From the NCBI GenBank assembly GCA_037833965.1, contig AP031351.1, positions 7,948,501-8,012,500 on the forward strand: a stretch of 64,000 nt of DNA. The letters are read 5' to 3'. Position 1 is the first letter of the stretch; every line of letters starts with the position of its first letter. Under the pieces are notes generated by a model, which was given only the letters and a program-made list of their open reading frames with translations, was not told where the DNA came from and searched no databases. This document shows, piece after piece, positions 47,957-59,624 of this stretch. The stretch comes from Marchantia polymorpha subsp. ruderalis (Eukaryota; Streptophyta; Marchantiopsida; Marchantiales; Marchantiaceae). The translations under genes and the position numbers were made by a program.

Positions 47957-48749
47957 CAGTAGTCTCCCGGTTAAGTACGCACTTTGATTCCGGGAGTGCT
48001 GTGACTACTTAACCAGAAGGTGCGCACTTAAGAAAATTGACTTCCTAATCGTTTGATTTGAGTGTAATGTCAAAGTAACCTTATATGACCACTCCTAAAT
48101 AACTCGGCGCTATTTGAAATCATAGAGAAATTGAGAAAAATCATGATTCCATTGGAAGAGCTCAAACTTGCAAGTGACTTGATCATGAAGATGAGACAAA
48201 CGGAACAAATCACAAAGCTAAATTAAGTTAATGTATGACGAAGTTAAGGAGTAGACTTTGTAATCTCACTCTTCTAACATCTATTGACATCGCCAAATAA
48301 AAAAATATTGTATTGAATTTATTGATTTCATATATGGACTCCAGCACATATTTGTAATTGCTAAGTCGTATTCAATTGCCAAGTGAGTTGTAAAAGGTGT
48401 TGCTTCTAGGAGAGTGATTTGAAATTTTATCATGGACTCTAGCAACGTTAACTGTTATAGCCCAACATAATCTACAACCTCAAAAAAAAGATATTATCTT
48501 TTTTTCATTTTGCTTGCTTTTTTCTCTACTATGAGAGTTTGTCTCTAATGTTAAACAAGTATAAATCAGCCACTAGAGGTTGACGCTTCTAATCAAATAT
48601 GAGACAATCACTAGGAGGAGTAACAATTTTTTACCATAAACCAAATGAACGACATGTCATGGGTTAAACACTAATTTTTGTGCAAAAAAAATGCGTACTT
48701 AACCGGGATGTGTACCTAAAAGGGTGCGTACTTAACCTGGAGACTACTG
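47957..48749. mobile_element. Non-autonomous pogo/mariner-type element, 793 bp
   Basis: The ends are inverted repeats of about 26 bp with one mismatch. The left starts CAGTAGTCTCCCGGTTAAGT and the right is its complement ending CTACTG. Each end abuts TA (47955-47956 and 48750-48751), the target duplication of the Tc1/mariner-pogo superfamily. The terminal CAGTAGTC word is pogo/Tigger-like. Shorter copies of the TTAAGTACGCAC-type word lie just inside both ends. No transposase is encoded, so mobility would need a pogo-like transposase from elsewhere; decayed relatives may lie at 38.5 and 40.5 kb. Confidence 0.88.
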
Positions 48750-48751
48750 TA

Positions 48752-50829
48752 CAGCGAGGGCTTTCTTCATTTGACCAAGAATCTACCTCTTTTAAATACC
48801 TCAAAACGTTCTATTATAGTTTCTATTAAATTGTCCTGGCTTCGAAAAGTGAACAGCTTGGACATGTGAAGATCTGTTTAGTTTTAAAAGTTTCAAAACT
48901 AAAAATCTATGTTCTTGAATCAATCTTTAAATTTTTATCACCACCTCTTATGCCATCCTCACACATGTTCTTAAAGGAAACATGAACAATCGCTCTTTCC
49001 ATAGCATAATATAATTTTATTCGTTTTCTACATCAATCACAAGAGTGAATATATATTATATCATACAAATACACAATGGGCTTCTTGTGCATCCAATTAT
49101 CTTGTGGATCTTCTTGCGTCTCGTTGGTTGTATCATGACTATTCAATATTTTTCACAAATCAATAAAAAAACTTACATATAGAATTTTTAAAGCATCATT
49201 TTTCAAAGATTGAAAGTCAATGCATTTGAGAATCACAGCTTTTTATAATGATAATCTTGCACAAATTTTTTGAAAAAACTTAGATAACTTGATGTGCGTC
49301 CATATATTAATATCTTGGAACTATTAGTAAATTTTATTTTTAACCCAATGTACAAACCTACTCTTGTACAACTTACTTTTTTTTTTTTTATTCAACGAAG
49401 TTAAAAATCTTAAATATCAATTTTCTTACAAAAATGTTAAATCGCTATTTGCAACATATCAGTATAGGAAAAAACAGTTATTTTCTATATTTTTATCCGT
49501 ATTATATATCTTGTTAATCATATAAGATAAAATTTGGTTTACTTGGTTGTTAATTATCATGTTATGAGTTTAATATATAATATGTGAAGGTAATTTTTTT
49601 TAAAGATAATTTATTTTATTTACAGCTTTCGTAAGAACAAAATGATACCAACAAATTTCTCACGATCTAAAAAAAATGAACAATATTCACGAAATAAACA
49701 CAAAACAGATGATTTGTGTGCTTTATGTGCTTTATGCATGTATGCATTGAATTTTTATGCACATGTGGAATTTTAGCTCCAATTCACTCATATTGTAGCC
49801 AAATTATTCAGCTATTTTTAAATACTTTATAAAACTTTGTATTTAACATATATATTATTTAAATAAAATTAAATGTATAGATGAAACAGTTACTTAAAAG
49901 ATTTAGATGCATATTGAGCATATGACAAGCTAATTGACGCAATAAAAAACATTTAATATAAATTCTTTATAAATTTATAGGTTTATTACAAATATAATTA
50001 AATGTACAACTTTTTTGCTTATCCATCACTCTTACTTTATATGTTTTTTTATTTGGGAATCTAGAAACTAAAATGCTGAGATCAAATTTTGGATTTGAAT
50101 ACATTATCAACTCATACATGATTGTTTTTTGAGCGCTTCACTTTTATGCACAACATAAACCGACTTTTTGGTCATCTGACCAATGTTTACAATTACATAC
50201 AGTATATTTTTTTGTAAAAACTAAACCTTCATACAATAGAATGTGAGAAGTCGCTTTGATACAATGAAATTGGTTAACCAAAATTTGTATCTGTAAATGT
50301 TAGCTTGATTACATAATAAGAGTTTAACATATCACTCATTATTATGACTAAAAATATGGGTTGTTTTTTCTTATAATTTTTTTAACATTTTCATGCTAAA
50401 ATGAACAGAAAATGAAGCTATATGAATGAAATATATATGGGTAGATGGATAGAAAAAAATATTATTATTACTCTAGAGCTGCATGATGTGGAAAGATGGA
50501 ATCCTAGTTTGATGTGTTTGCGAAAGTCCTGGAAAAATCAACCACCTATGTGGAGAATGTATCACGTTTTTTATTATTTCAAATAACTTATTTTTATAAA
50601 ATACTGTAAATAATGTTGCAAAAGTCACCGTAGATGATTCTTTATTATTTATAGATTGCTTGAATCTAGGATAAGTATCGACTAGATAAAAAAGCACATT
50701 TAGTATGTCGATATATGTAGTCTTATGATTCTTTGAATCTCAGAAATGTTCGGTAACACATTAATTTTTTTCCATTTTCCACGTTTGTGAGATTAGCCCC
50801 AATACTTGTCCGGGGCAAAAGGAAAATAA
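48752..50829. other. AT-rich intergenic DNA, nothing seen
   Basis: Very AT-rich throughout, with only short low-complexity frames. Confidence 0.6.
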
Positions 50830-51594
50830 ACAATACAGGTGACGTGCCTTCCGTTATACAAGTTCTAGCCGGCCGCCGGTAATTCGTCAAAGTTGACCTG
50901 TCAGACAGTCCGGGAACACGGTAGAACCAAAGGACATAGTACTCGGACCTTCAGTCGTTCCTGGTGCTGCAGTTGGTGCCGGCAGAACTCGCTACCACCG
51001 GTGCTACGTCCCGGAGCCTACCGCCGGTGGTTCGATGTGCAAAGCATACCGATGCTTCTGATTTGCTCCTGATATTTTTGGTGGAAATGCCGTCCACCTT
51101 TCCTGGCCGGTTTTTTCTTGGAGAATGACCGCCAGTTCATTTAAGAAGACTTGATGTGCGGCCACTTGTGCCAACCGGGAGTGGAGGACAACCGCCGGAT
51201 ACGCAGTGAGAGAGGACGAACCCTCTTGGAGCACCGCCGCCCAACATCCTCGCCCGCGTTCTACTTGGGCTCCCAACGCGCTCAAAATAACCACTTGTCG
51301 TTTCTGCATACCTTCGGAGAATTCGGCGATCTCCAGAATTGTGGACGGATATATTTAGAAGGCAGCACCTTTCTAAAATAAAATTCTCGGGGCAGTGAAG
51401 TGAGCCGAGTGTGACCGGTTGACGAATTCCTCTTCACTTGGCTGCTGACATGATGCTCCCTCGCCCTGCGTCCATCTTCGCTAACGGTTTCGTCGTGTCG
51501 TTGTGGCATCGGTTTAGGAATATTTGTTGGAATTCCTCTCATCTTCTCATGTTGAAAATTCCGGAAATGTCCGGAACCGGACATTTCCGTGATT
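50830..51594. other. GC-rich patch next to the large palindrome
   Basis: Composition rises between about 50.83 and 51.6 kb. A 101-codon minus-strand frame (51309 to 51004) is protein-like in places (HSRLAQVAAHQVFLNELAVI) but unrecognised. At 51,562-51,590 the palindromic sequence GGAAATGTCCGG / CCGGACATTTCC directly precedes the left palindrome arm, and similar GGAAATGT words fill the centre of the large palindrome. This part therefore probably belongs to the same repeat. Confidence 0.35.
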
Positions 51595-52978
51595 CTAGCT
51601 ATAGAGTAGTCATTCTTACTCTCAAGACAGTTTGTTAAGGTAATGAATACATGAAAATCATGAAACAATTTTTTGGAAGTATGAATAGCCGTCAAGAACC
51701 ATGGGCCAAAGGAGGTGTACTCAAGTTATTTGAAATTTAAAGACTCATTCTCCCTCTCTAGCCTTATTTTTCAATGACCTATCACACAAACAGAAAGGAA
51801 GTATTGCACGAAAGTCTAATTCATGAAGTGAATCAAATTTTTATCAGATTGTATAGTTTTTTTTTAGGTCTCATACATCTACTGCTCTATACAAAATACT
51901 TGCTAGTGCAATCCAAATGATAGCAATTATTGTTAGCGAATGATTCCTAGATGCTCCAAAAGCATGTATATTGTTTTATCCAAACACTTCCAATTTTTTC
52001 TCAATATGGTAAGACATAATTTACAGTATGATACAATTAGGTACTAGCCACATCCTACGCCGCTGGTTTCATCAATGTAAGTCTTGATGAGGCCTTCCAA
52101 AATTTCTGCTTCCATCATTCCATTGTCAAATTACTCCTACTAGATGTGAAAATAAGCAGCAAGAGAAATCACTGCCGGACCATAAACGGGAAAAGGACGT
52201 AGATGAACCATGTGCCTTGAAATCTCGACAACCGTGGGATTTCGGAACATTCCGGAACATTTGTGCAATGCAATGCAACCGAACATTTCCGGTTGGATTA
52301 TTTGTTGGAATTCCGGAAATGTTCCGGAAATGTCCCACGGTTGTCGAGATTTCAAGGCACATGGTTCATCTACGTCCTTTTCCCGTTTATGGTCCGGCAG
52401 TGATTTCTCTTGCTGCTTATTTTCACATCTAGTAGGAGTAATTTGACAATGGAATGATGGAAGCAGAAATTTTGGAAGGCCTCATCAAGACTTACATTGA
52501 TGAAACCAGCGGCGTAGGATGTGGCTAGTACCTAATTGTATCATACTGTAAATTATGTCTTACCATATTGAGAAAAAATTGGAAGTGTTTGGATAAAACA
52601 ATATACATGCTTTTGGAGCATCTAGGAATCATTCGCTAACAATAATTGCTATCATTTGGATTGCACTAGCAAGTATTTTGTATAGAGCAGTAGATGTATG
52701 AGACCTAAAAAAAAACTATACAATCTGATAAAAATTTGATTCACTTCATGAATTAGACTTTCGTGCAATACTTCCTTTCTGTTTGTGTGATAGGTCATTG
52801 AAAAATAAGGCTAGAGAGGGAGAATGAGTCTTTAAATTTCAAATAACTTGAGTACACCTCCTTTGGCCCATGGTTCTTGACGGCTATTCATACTTCCCAG
52901 AAATTGTTTCATGATTTTCATGTATTCATTACCTTAACAAACTGTCTTGAGAGTAAGAATGACTAGTCTATAGCTAGA
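51595..52978. repeat. Large near-perfect palindrome (two arms of about 645 bp)
   Basis: The left arm (51595-52238) and right arm (52334-52978) are reverse complements with only isolated differences. The coordinates of paired bases sum to 104,572 along almost the whole length. The centre, about 95 bp, is made of imperfectly inverted GGAAATGTTCCGG-type words. Each arm encodes the same 78- and 71-codon frames in mirror image, which shows these are not genes. Part of the arm (about 52,030-52,070) resembles the dispersed repeat at 5.5 and 15.8 kb. A transcript across it would form a perfect long dsRNA. Confidence 0.93.
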
Positions 52979-54378
52979 CTTTACTAGAAATGTTACTAAC
53001 AGTTGTGTGATTCCAAAACGCAACACTAAGTCGAATAATATTAAAACGGCTATTAAATATATTCTATCATATCAATAAATTTCATTGCATGATATTCTTA
53101 TAAACTAAAAAATAAAATTCAGTTATAGATTAACGCCCAATCAAATATCTAATTAGAATTTATCTTACAATTTTAAAAAATACCTGATAAAATGTTGAAA
53201 ATCAATGTGCTTTAAAAATATACAATATTTGATGCAAGAATAAACACAAAAATCAAGAAAAAATTTAGCATAACAGTACAAGTAGTTTTTTTAATAAAAA
53301 TTTGAATATTTATTCAAATAAATAAAATTTAAAATTTAAAATAAATTTTTTGATATTTTTCAAAATTGATACCAATATATAAATGCATACTACTCGTAAT
53401 GATTTACATAATAGATGATTATCAAGTTTTCTTCTTCTTCATTTCTGTTATATATAAAATCATATTATTTCAAGATAAATTATACATTTGAGCATAAGAT
53501 TCATTAAAAATTATATTGAATTTTTTATTTCTTTGATTATTTTTTATCTAAATAAATTTTTTCTATGAGTATTTGCACAAAACTGTCATTGTGATTGTTT
53601 AGTTCTAGTCAATACTTCATAATTCTTTACATATGAAATAATGATAAACTTGAAATGTAATGTAGAAAATAACATTATCGTCTTACGAAATGAAGATGTA
53701 GTTACGAATCAAGCAAAAGTGGATGCCTATTTAAGGAGTGAAAGTAATTGTTACAATTCAAAGTAGATAGATGATTAAGCATCTTGCTAGAGCAAGAATG
53801 TAAACAAAATAAATGAGCTTATTACAAAAAAGATGGTAAAACATGATAAAAGAGCATGTTAATTGTAGTGCAGAAGGTGGTCAAGAAGAAGAATGTGTGA
53901 GCTTCAGTGTGGAAAAAAGGATAGCCGGTGTGCCGAAGCAATTCTAGTAGTGAAATAAATTTGTTCCTGTCTCCGATTTTTGGTTGATGAACTACAAACG
54001 ATCACAACGAATATGTCCCAATGCCTTAGTACTAAAAAAACAGTCGAAGTGTTGTCTCCTCTATAGATGATAAAACTTACCTTTCACTTGAATATAAAAT
54101 GAAATCGTATCAATATCCAATATAATGATGCAATTTTCTATTTTTGATCATAATAAAAGAATGATAGAACTGTCGATAATTTGATATGTGTGTCTATAAT
54201 CATTACAACAGAGTATAACAGGGATCATATGCAACGGGAGCATGTACTCAATGTGCAGGGATAGTTACAAGACTTTCCAAAAGTAATTCTGTCAACAAGA
54301 TCTCGAAAAAATGTTGCATTGTATCTAAAGCACAGGTGGTTTGGCTATTGGGGCGTAGACTCTATGGAGTCAATATGA
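52979..54378. other. AT-rich intergenic DNA, nothing seen
   Basis: I find no coding frame and no clear repeat. Confidence 0.6.
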
Positions 54379-55127
54379 ATGATGACGCTAACTTCTTTCC
54401 ACAACTTCCATCGACCCGTACGGTCGTTCGGCATGTACCAACGTGCTTTCAAGTGCTTCTACGATTCGGAAAGTGATCGTAAATTAAAGCGTCCGACTTT
54501 TTACCGGTCAAGATTCTTTGTCACAACAGTGGGTCACTCGGTGGACAGGGTTTCCAACGCGAGTACGACAAATCTTCACCGGTGAGGAAACTCGTACATG
54601 CCATCAGCGAAATTGCCGGCGAACTGCGAAGACTTTCGAGGCGTTCCCTTCCAGAATTCTAAGGTCACGACGAATCTCAAAGGCTGGGACCATAGCATTA
54701 GCATAGTTCGCATACGAGCGTAGTTCGTCCAAGTGGATAAATCGTTTGCCCACCACATCTTGAGGGAAAATACAAAATTGCCGGATATCCTCAGGCCAAG
54801 GCCCATCACTTGTCTGGCAAAAGACAGAGCAGTGAGCTGACATGCTACAGCGTCAGACACCGAGCCCAGCTCGGGCACCACAAGTGAAACCAAAAAGTAT
54901 TTTGTCAGCGCAATAAAAGAGGAATTTAGCAATTTAGCCAAAAGATGGCAAGAGCCCAAAGTGCAATTAGTGCCGAAGGCTGACTCAGAATGGAGTCACC
55001 CTTCAAAGGTCTCGGAGGCCATCTTCCCTTTCGCAAACTTGCTGGAGAGGAGAGGAGGACGCTCGGATAAGCAAAAGAACACGAAGATGGAACCATCCGT
55101 CCAAGACGATAGATGTGAGAGAGAGCT

Positions 55128-55160
55128 ATGATGACCAACCATTCGATGGTTGGTCATCAT
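55128..55160. repeat. 15-bp perfect inverted repeat with 3-nt spacer
   Basis: ATGATGACCAACCAT (55128-55142) and its exact complement (55146-55160) flank TCG. It would form a tight hairpin or cruciform and could also bind a dimeric protein. Confidence 0.9.
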
Positions 55161-55172
55161 GGAAGTGGCGGT

Positions 55173-55260
55173 AGATACCGTCTGCCCTGCTTTGACGACG
55201 GGGACAAAACATACCGCAGATTTCGTCCCCGTCGTCATGGCGCAGGGACGGAGGGTATCT
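55173..55260. repeat. Hairpin with 12-bp perfect core and extended imperfect stem
   Basis: GACGACGGGGAC (55194-55205) pairs perfectly with 55225-55236 around a 19-nt loop. Outside the core, the CCCTGC and AGATACC words pair with GCAGGG and GGTATCT on the other side, giving a stem of roughly 34 positions with small bulges. The shape is compatible with a small-RNA precursor, but it could equally be a short foldback element. Confidence 0.7.
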
Positions 55261-56620
55261 ATAGCTGAAGGGTAGGACTGCTCCTTGCGGGTGAAAGTGA
55301 AATTCAGCTCAGCTCATAACTAAATCCCACCTGGGGGCCGGGCGGGTTGACGTGGCATGCTGGCGAGAGAGGAGAGGAGACGAGACGAGAGTGGATCCGT
55401 CGCAGCAGCTCGTCCCGTCGGGCAGCAGCAGCCGAGCCAGCTGAGCCAATCCTCCACTGACGCCAATGCATGGCTCTGGCTTCTCAGCGGTAAGTGCCAA
55501 GAAAGTCTATCAATGAAAACCTGATGGGAGTTCGAGAAGGAAGGAAGGAAGGAAGGAGGGGAGGATGATCATGGAGTGAGAGCGAAGGAGAAATCGGGGT
55601 TTGCCTCGGTGGTCATACAGCGGCTTCCCATTGGCGATCTGTAGGCTTGCAGTTGCCAGGTAGGACCTGGTAACTGGTTGTCAGGACACGGTCCTGCTAC
55701 GTCGCGCTTCAGCAATCGGTGGTGGAGGCCGACGACCAGGTGGAAGGCGAAAGGTGCTGGGAATATCGCGAGCCCAGTTCGAGGTCGTTAACTGGTTGCC
55801 GCGAATAATAAAGTATTCTGTCTATAAAGTTGTGTGTGTGTGTGGTTACTCCCCGTATCCGATCCATGTTCATGTTCCTGACACCTCGGTTTCCAGAAAC
55901 TGCAACCCGAGTTCAGTCAGGAGCGAAAGAACCGCAACACCCATAAAAAGAAGCAGCCCATCGGCACCACCATTTTATCACCACGCTCCACGCCTTTGCC
56001 GACACTGGGTCCCTTTCGTTCCCAGCGTTCTAGACGTCGGCCTTGTATTCTTCTTCTCTCCTGAATGTCTCTACCCCCGCAGTTCATACGTGCACTATAG
56101 GACCCGTGTGCGCTCGCTCTCTTCATCAGGTGTGAAGATTTTCACTAGCGCCACCGCCAATTCCTGCCTGATTCGTCTCGAAGGAAGTTTCTGTCATCAC
56201 AGAAGCGTCAAGCCTCGCATTGCAAGGATTTTTGACGGTTTAGTTGCTTCTTAAGTAGTCCTGGCTCCCAAGCGAACGCCCTAGGTTGTCTTGCTCTCTC
56301 TCCCCCCTTGCCCTCAGACTCTGCCAGGCTACAACACATTTGTTTCGGTGCTTGTAGGGGATCTGGAAAGACGAAGTGTTTGAAAATCTCTCCGTGCCAA
56401 GCTCATAGCGGAGTGGCGGCGTGTCTTAGTTTTCGCGAGCGTCCTGAAGCGAAGAGCAGGAAGTAGCGCCAGGATCTCTCGGGAGTTATTCGTTGGTGGT
56501 CGACCGTTCCTGTAAAGCTGCAAGTCGTGTGACACGAGTTTCAGCCCTGGCCGAGTTTCAGCAATTGTTTTTTGTTCGCAGGGGTTATAACATTTTCCTG
56601 GACTTCAAAGTGGGGTCATC

Positions 56621-56974
56621 ACGGCTGTGGTAAATTCTTTCCGTGTTCGTGAGAATCACAAGTTTCAGAAAATTTCACGCCAAGGGTCTGTGAGTTTCTT
56701 GGGCTCTCCATCGTTGCACGGAGGCCGGGGGGCCACCCCGTCGGAGGGCGGGCGACCCTCAGATCTAACGTACTTGGCAGGCGGAGGTCACTTCTTCTCC
56801 TTCGACCACTCTCTTGAAGATCCTCTTGCACTTTTTGTAGAGGGTTTCCAAGATTGTGGTCTCAGCGGACATCATGCTGACCATCCGAAGGGTGTCAACA
56901 GTAGTGTCCATCAATCAGGTGTCTGGAGCTGCCGACTCCAGTTCGCTGGGTACGTTCTCCACTTGATCGAGTGA
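56621..56974 (+). CDS. Candidate conserved uORF of VTC2/GGP with ACG start
   Basis: The frame one phase away from VTC2 is open from 56591, after a TAA at 56588. It has an ACG at 56621 in strong context (A at -3, G at +4) and no ATG before the VTC2 start. The product has ordered, GC-rich codons: GSPSLHGGRGATPSEGG, DLTYLAGGGHFFSFDHSL, EDPLALFVEGF. Plant GGP genes are known to carry a uORF that starts at ACG and lowers translation when ascorbate is high; this frame fits that in position, start codon and protein-like sequence. It overlaps the VTC2 start. If the first VTC2 intron is spliced out it ends at TGA 57322-57324; unspliced it ends at 56974. A further splice inside it cannot be excluded. 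Confidence 0.7.
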   Translation, partial: TAVVNSFRVRENHKFQKISRQGSVSFLGSPSLHGGRGATPSEGGRPSDLTYLAGGGHFFSFDHSLEDPLALFVEGFQDCGLSGHHADHPKGVNSSVHQSGVWSCRLQFAGYVLHLIE

Positions 56975-59624
56975 TGTTGCGCCTGTGGAGTAATCGTAGG
57001 GTTTGGGATTTCTGGCAAGCTTTAGAAAACACGTAGGGTTTGAGATTCTTGCGAACTATTCAAACTCTCGTAGGTTTTTAACCCAGTCGTCATGATCGTA
57101 GTGGTCATTTACACCTCGCTTCGTGAATACTTTTGTGTCTAGAATTACTGGAGGGTTTGGTAACGATGGTAGGTAGAGGAAGCAGTTCATGTAGTCCTTG
57201 TCGGTTTGGCATGCCGTAAGCCGGACACAGCCTCAAGTGATTCGCAGGATAATCTTGTTTACTGACGTTGCTCTCTGCTTCTGACAGGAGCCAGTCTTCC
57301 ACTATATTGCTACGGCAGACGTGATACGACCAAGGTAGTCACCAATGTTTCAGAGAATGCTTTGAGTCTGGACTCAAATTCAGCCTCGAACAATCAGCCT
57401 GTGGAGGATGCATCGTTCCTCGACTCCCTTCTGCTGTCACAGGTATGTTACCCTTTGGTATACTTCTGAAACAAGGCTACCAACTCCGCGTCCCTTCTCT
57501 CGTGAAGTAGATGTTGTTACGCTGAAATGCAGTCAGCATTCTAAAATATACTTTCGTACAGCAATACGCCTGAGTATACGATTCGTCGTTCAAAAATGTA
57601 AAGTTTAATAAGAATATGTTGCTATCGAGCCCTTGGACTAGATACATATTTGTTTGAACATGAGACTCATACGTGATTGGTGATAATGATTGAATCAGTG
57701 GGAGGATCGCATGGAAAAAGGACTCTTTCGATATGATGTCACGGCATGTGAGACAAAGGTATGTTCATTTGGCCATGAAGTAAATCCTCCTCTATGAGCT
57801 AGACTTTCCATCTGCATACGTATATCAGGTGTTCAGATAATGTCAACCAGTAGATGGGTTAGTGTTCATGACCTTGTTTTACTGGTGAGTTAAGAATTGA
57901 GCACACCAATTAGACGAATAGAAAAATATCACAGAATTTCTGAGAGCGTGCAAAGCACGTTCTTGACGCCAGCACCGTGAAGTAAATCTTGCATTGAGCA
58001 CAGTTCATCCATCGTTTCCGATGTGCACCACAGTTCTGTCTATTAGCGCAAAGACACTGATTGTTCGTTCCCTGGTCGTGCCTAGGTCTTACCAGGTGTT
58101 TGTGGATTCATTGCCCAACTCAATGAGGGACGGCACTTGAAAAAACGCCCTACAGAATTCCGTGTAGATCAAGTTCTCCAGCCCTACGACGCAAAGAAAT
58201 TCAATTTTACAAAAGTCGACCAGCAGGAGATATTATTTGCGTTCGATGAAAGTTCTGATCACTGCAGCGAATATTCCGAGCAGGCTTTTGTAGGAGAAAG
58301 TCCTAATGTGGTCGCCATAAATGTAAGGAATTCAAGAGTTAAGATTCAATCGTTGTTTGCAACAGTATTCCTTGTTTCTATTTAAGGCAAAAGACTTCAT
58401 TTTGCATCTGTAAGATTGGGCGTTCGGCGAGCTAGGTGCATGTGGAACATTCGTTTTTTTGAGAAGAGGAAGAAACTGCATTATTCATCATGTTTTATTG
58501 TTATTCCTATTGCAGGTTAGTCCAATCGAATACGGGCATGTGCTTCTTGTTCCTCAAGTCAAATCCCAGATTCCTCAGCGAATCTGCCCAGAAACCTTTC
58601 TATTGGCACTGCATATGACAGTCGAAGTGAACAACCCTTATTTCCGCCTCGGATATAATAGCCTGGGGGCTTTTGCCACCATCAATCATCTCCACTTTCA
58701 GGTGAGACTCTGTGTAGACTGTAATTGCGGTCAATTCCTAATGTATAATCTCTTTGAGATGGTCATGAAAAACGACATTTAACTCATTTGAAACTTAATA
58801 TTGAAACCTCGTGGGTCTGCAGGCGTATTATCTTCATGTTCCTTTTCCTATCGAGCGCGCTGAGACGAGTAGACTATATCAAACTCGCAAGAAAGGAGGG
58901 TGCAAGATATCACAGCTGGTGAACTATCCAGTCAGGACGATTGTGTATGATGTCGGAGAGAGTCTGGAAGAATTTGCAGACATCATAGCAAATGCTTGTA
59001 TTCGTCTACAAAATGACAACATTCCGTTCAATGTACTCATAGCGGATTGTGGGGCACGGGTCTTCCTTATACCTCAGGTTAGAAGAGTGTATTATTGTTA
59101 TTATGTTGATTAAACCTGATTCCATTCTTGCATTGAAGATAGCGCACAACGAGAGTTGCGAATCAACTCTTACATTTTTGAGGTTCTCAGATTACAGGTT
59201 TTATGTGGCATTATCTTTTAGAATCTAGTTGTCTGCCGGCAGCGAAAGAAATTAACAAAATTCGTGATCCTTGCAGTGTTATGCTGAGAGACAGGCTCGA
59301 GGAGAAGTGGATCAAGCAGTCCTGGACACTCAGGTCAATCCTGCAGTCTGGGAGATTAGTGGTCATATTGTGCTGAAACGTCGCGAGGATTTTGATATTG
59401 CCACTGAAGATTATGCTAAAAAGTTGCTAGCCGAAGTTACCTTGTCAGAGGACAGGTTCACTGAAGTGAAAAAAATGTGTATAGACGCCGCTGAAGATGA
59501 GAAACTGGATAACTGCGAGGTGATGCGCTCCAACGACGATCCTTATCGTGGTGCTTCTGTGAAGGCCAAGAATTACAAGTTCGCTGCGAAATTCCAGAAC
59601 CTCTATGACGAATGTGCTGTTTGA
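56874..59624 (+). CDS. VTC2: GDP-L-galactose phosphorylase, ascorbate biosynthesis
   Basis: The enzyme converts GDP-L-galactose plus phosphate to L-galactose 1-phosphate and GDP, the first committed and controlling step of the plant Smirnoff-Wheeler ascorbate pathway. It acts in cytosol and nucleus. Coding exons: 56874-56949, 57288-57442, 57699-57758, 58086-58322, 58516-58701, 58823-59077, 59277-59624. All introns are GT..AG with matching phases, giving 438 residues, the usual length. Family landmarks: the start MLTIRRVSTVVS; WEDRMEKGLFRYDVTACETK; GFIAQLNEGRHLKKRPTEFR; SPIEYGHVLLVPQ; and NPYFRLGYNSLGAFATINHL ending at the histidine-triad-type motif HLHFQ (about residues 234-238), with the middle His as the expected nucleophile. 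DTQVNPAVWE..GH.VLKR lies near the C terminus. The start is the first ATG giving the conserved N terminus. It is probably regulated by the overlapping ACG-initiated uORF. Confidence 0.96.

Larger units (their letters stand above)
54379..56580. other. GC-rich region upstream of VTC2 with unrecognised frames
   Basis: GC content is high throughout. A 127-codon minus-strand frame (54959 to 54576) contains protein-like sequence (QLTALSFARQVMGLGLRISG, ANDLSTWTNYARMRTM) and may be a relic of an unknown gene. Two strong hairpins lie at 55,128-55,260 (listed separately), and GGAA and TG microsatellites at about 55,539-55,556 and 55,831-55,843. The 3' part probably contains the VTC2 promoter and leader. 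A pyrimidine tract followed by CAG at 56,571-56,581 looks like a 3' splice site of a leader intron. Confidence 0.4.

Noticed and set aside
52126..52446. Two apparently identical small genes on opposite strands
   Set aside because: They are mirror images produced by the large palindrome, with no known domain.
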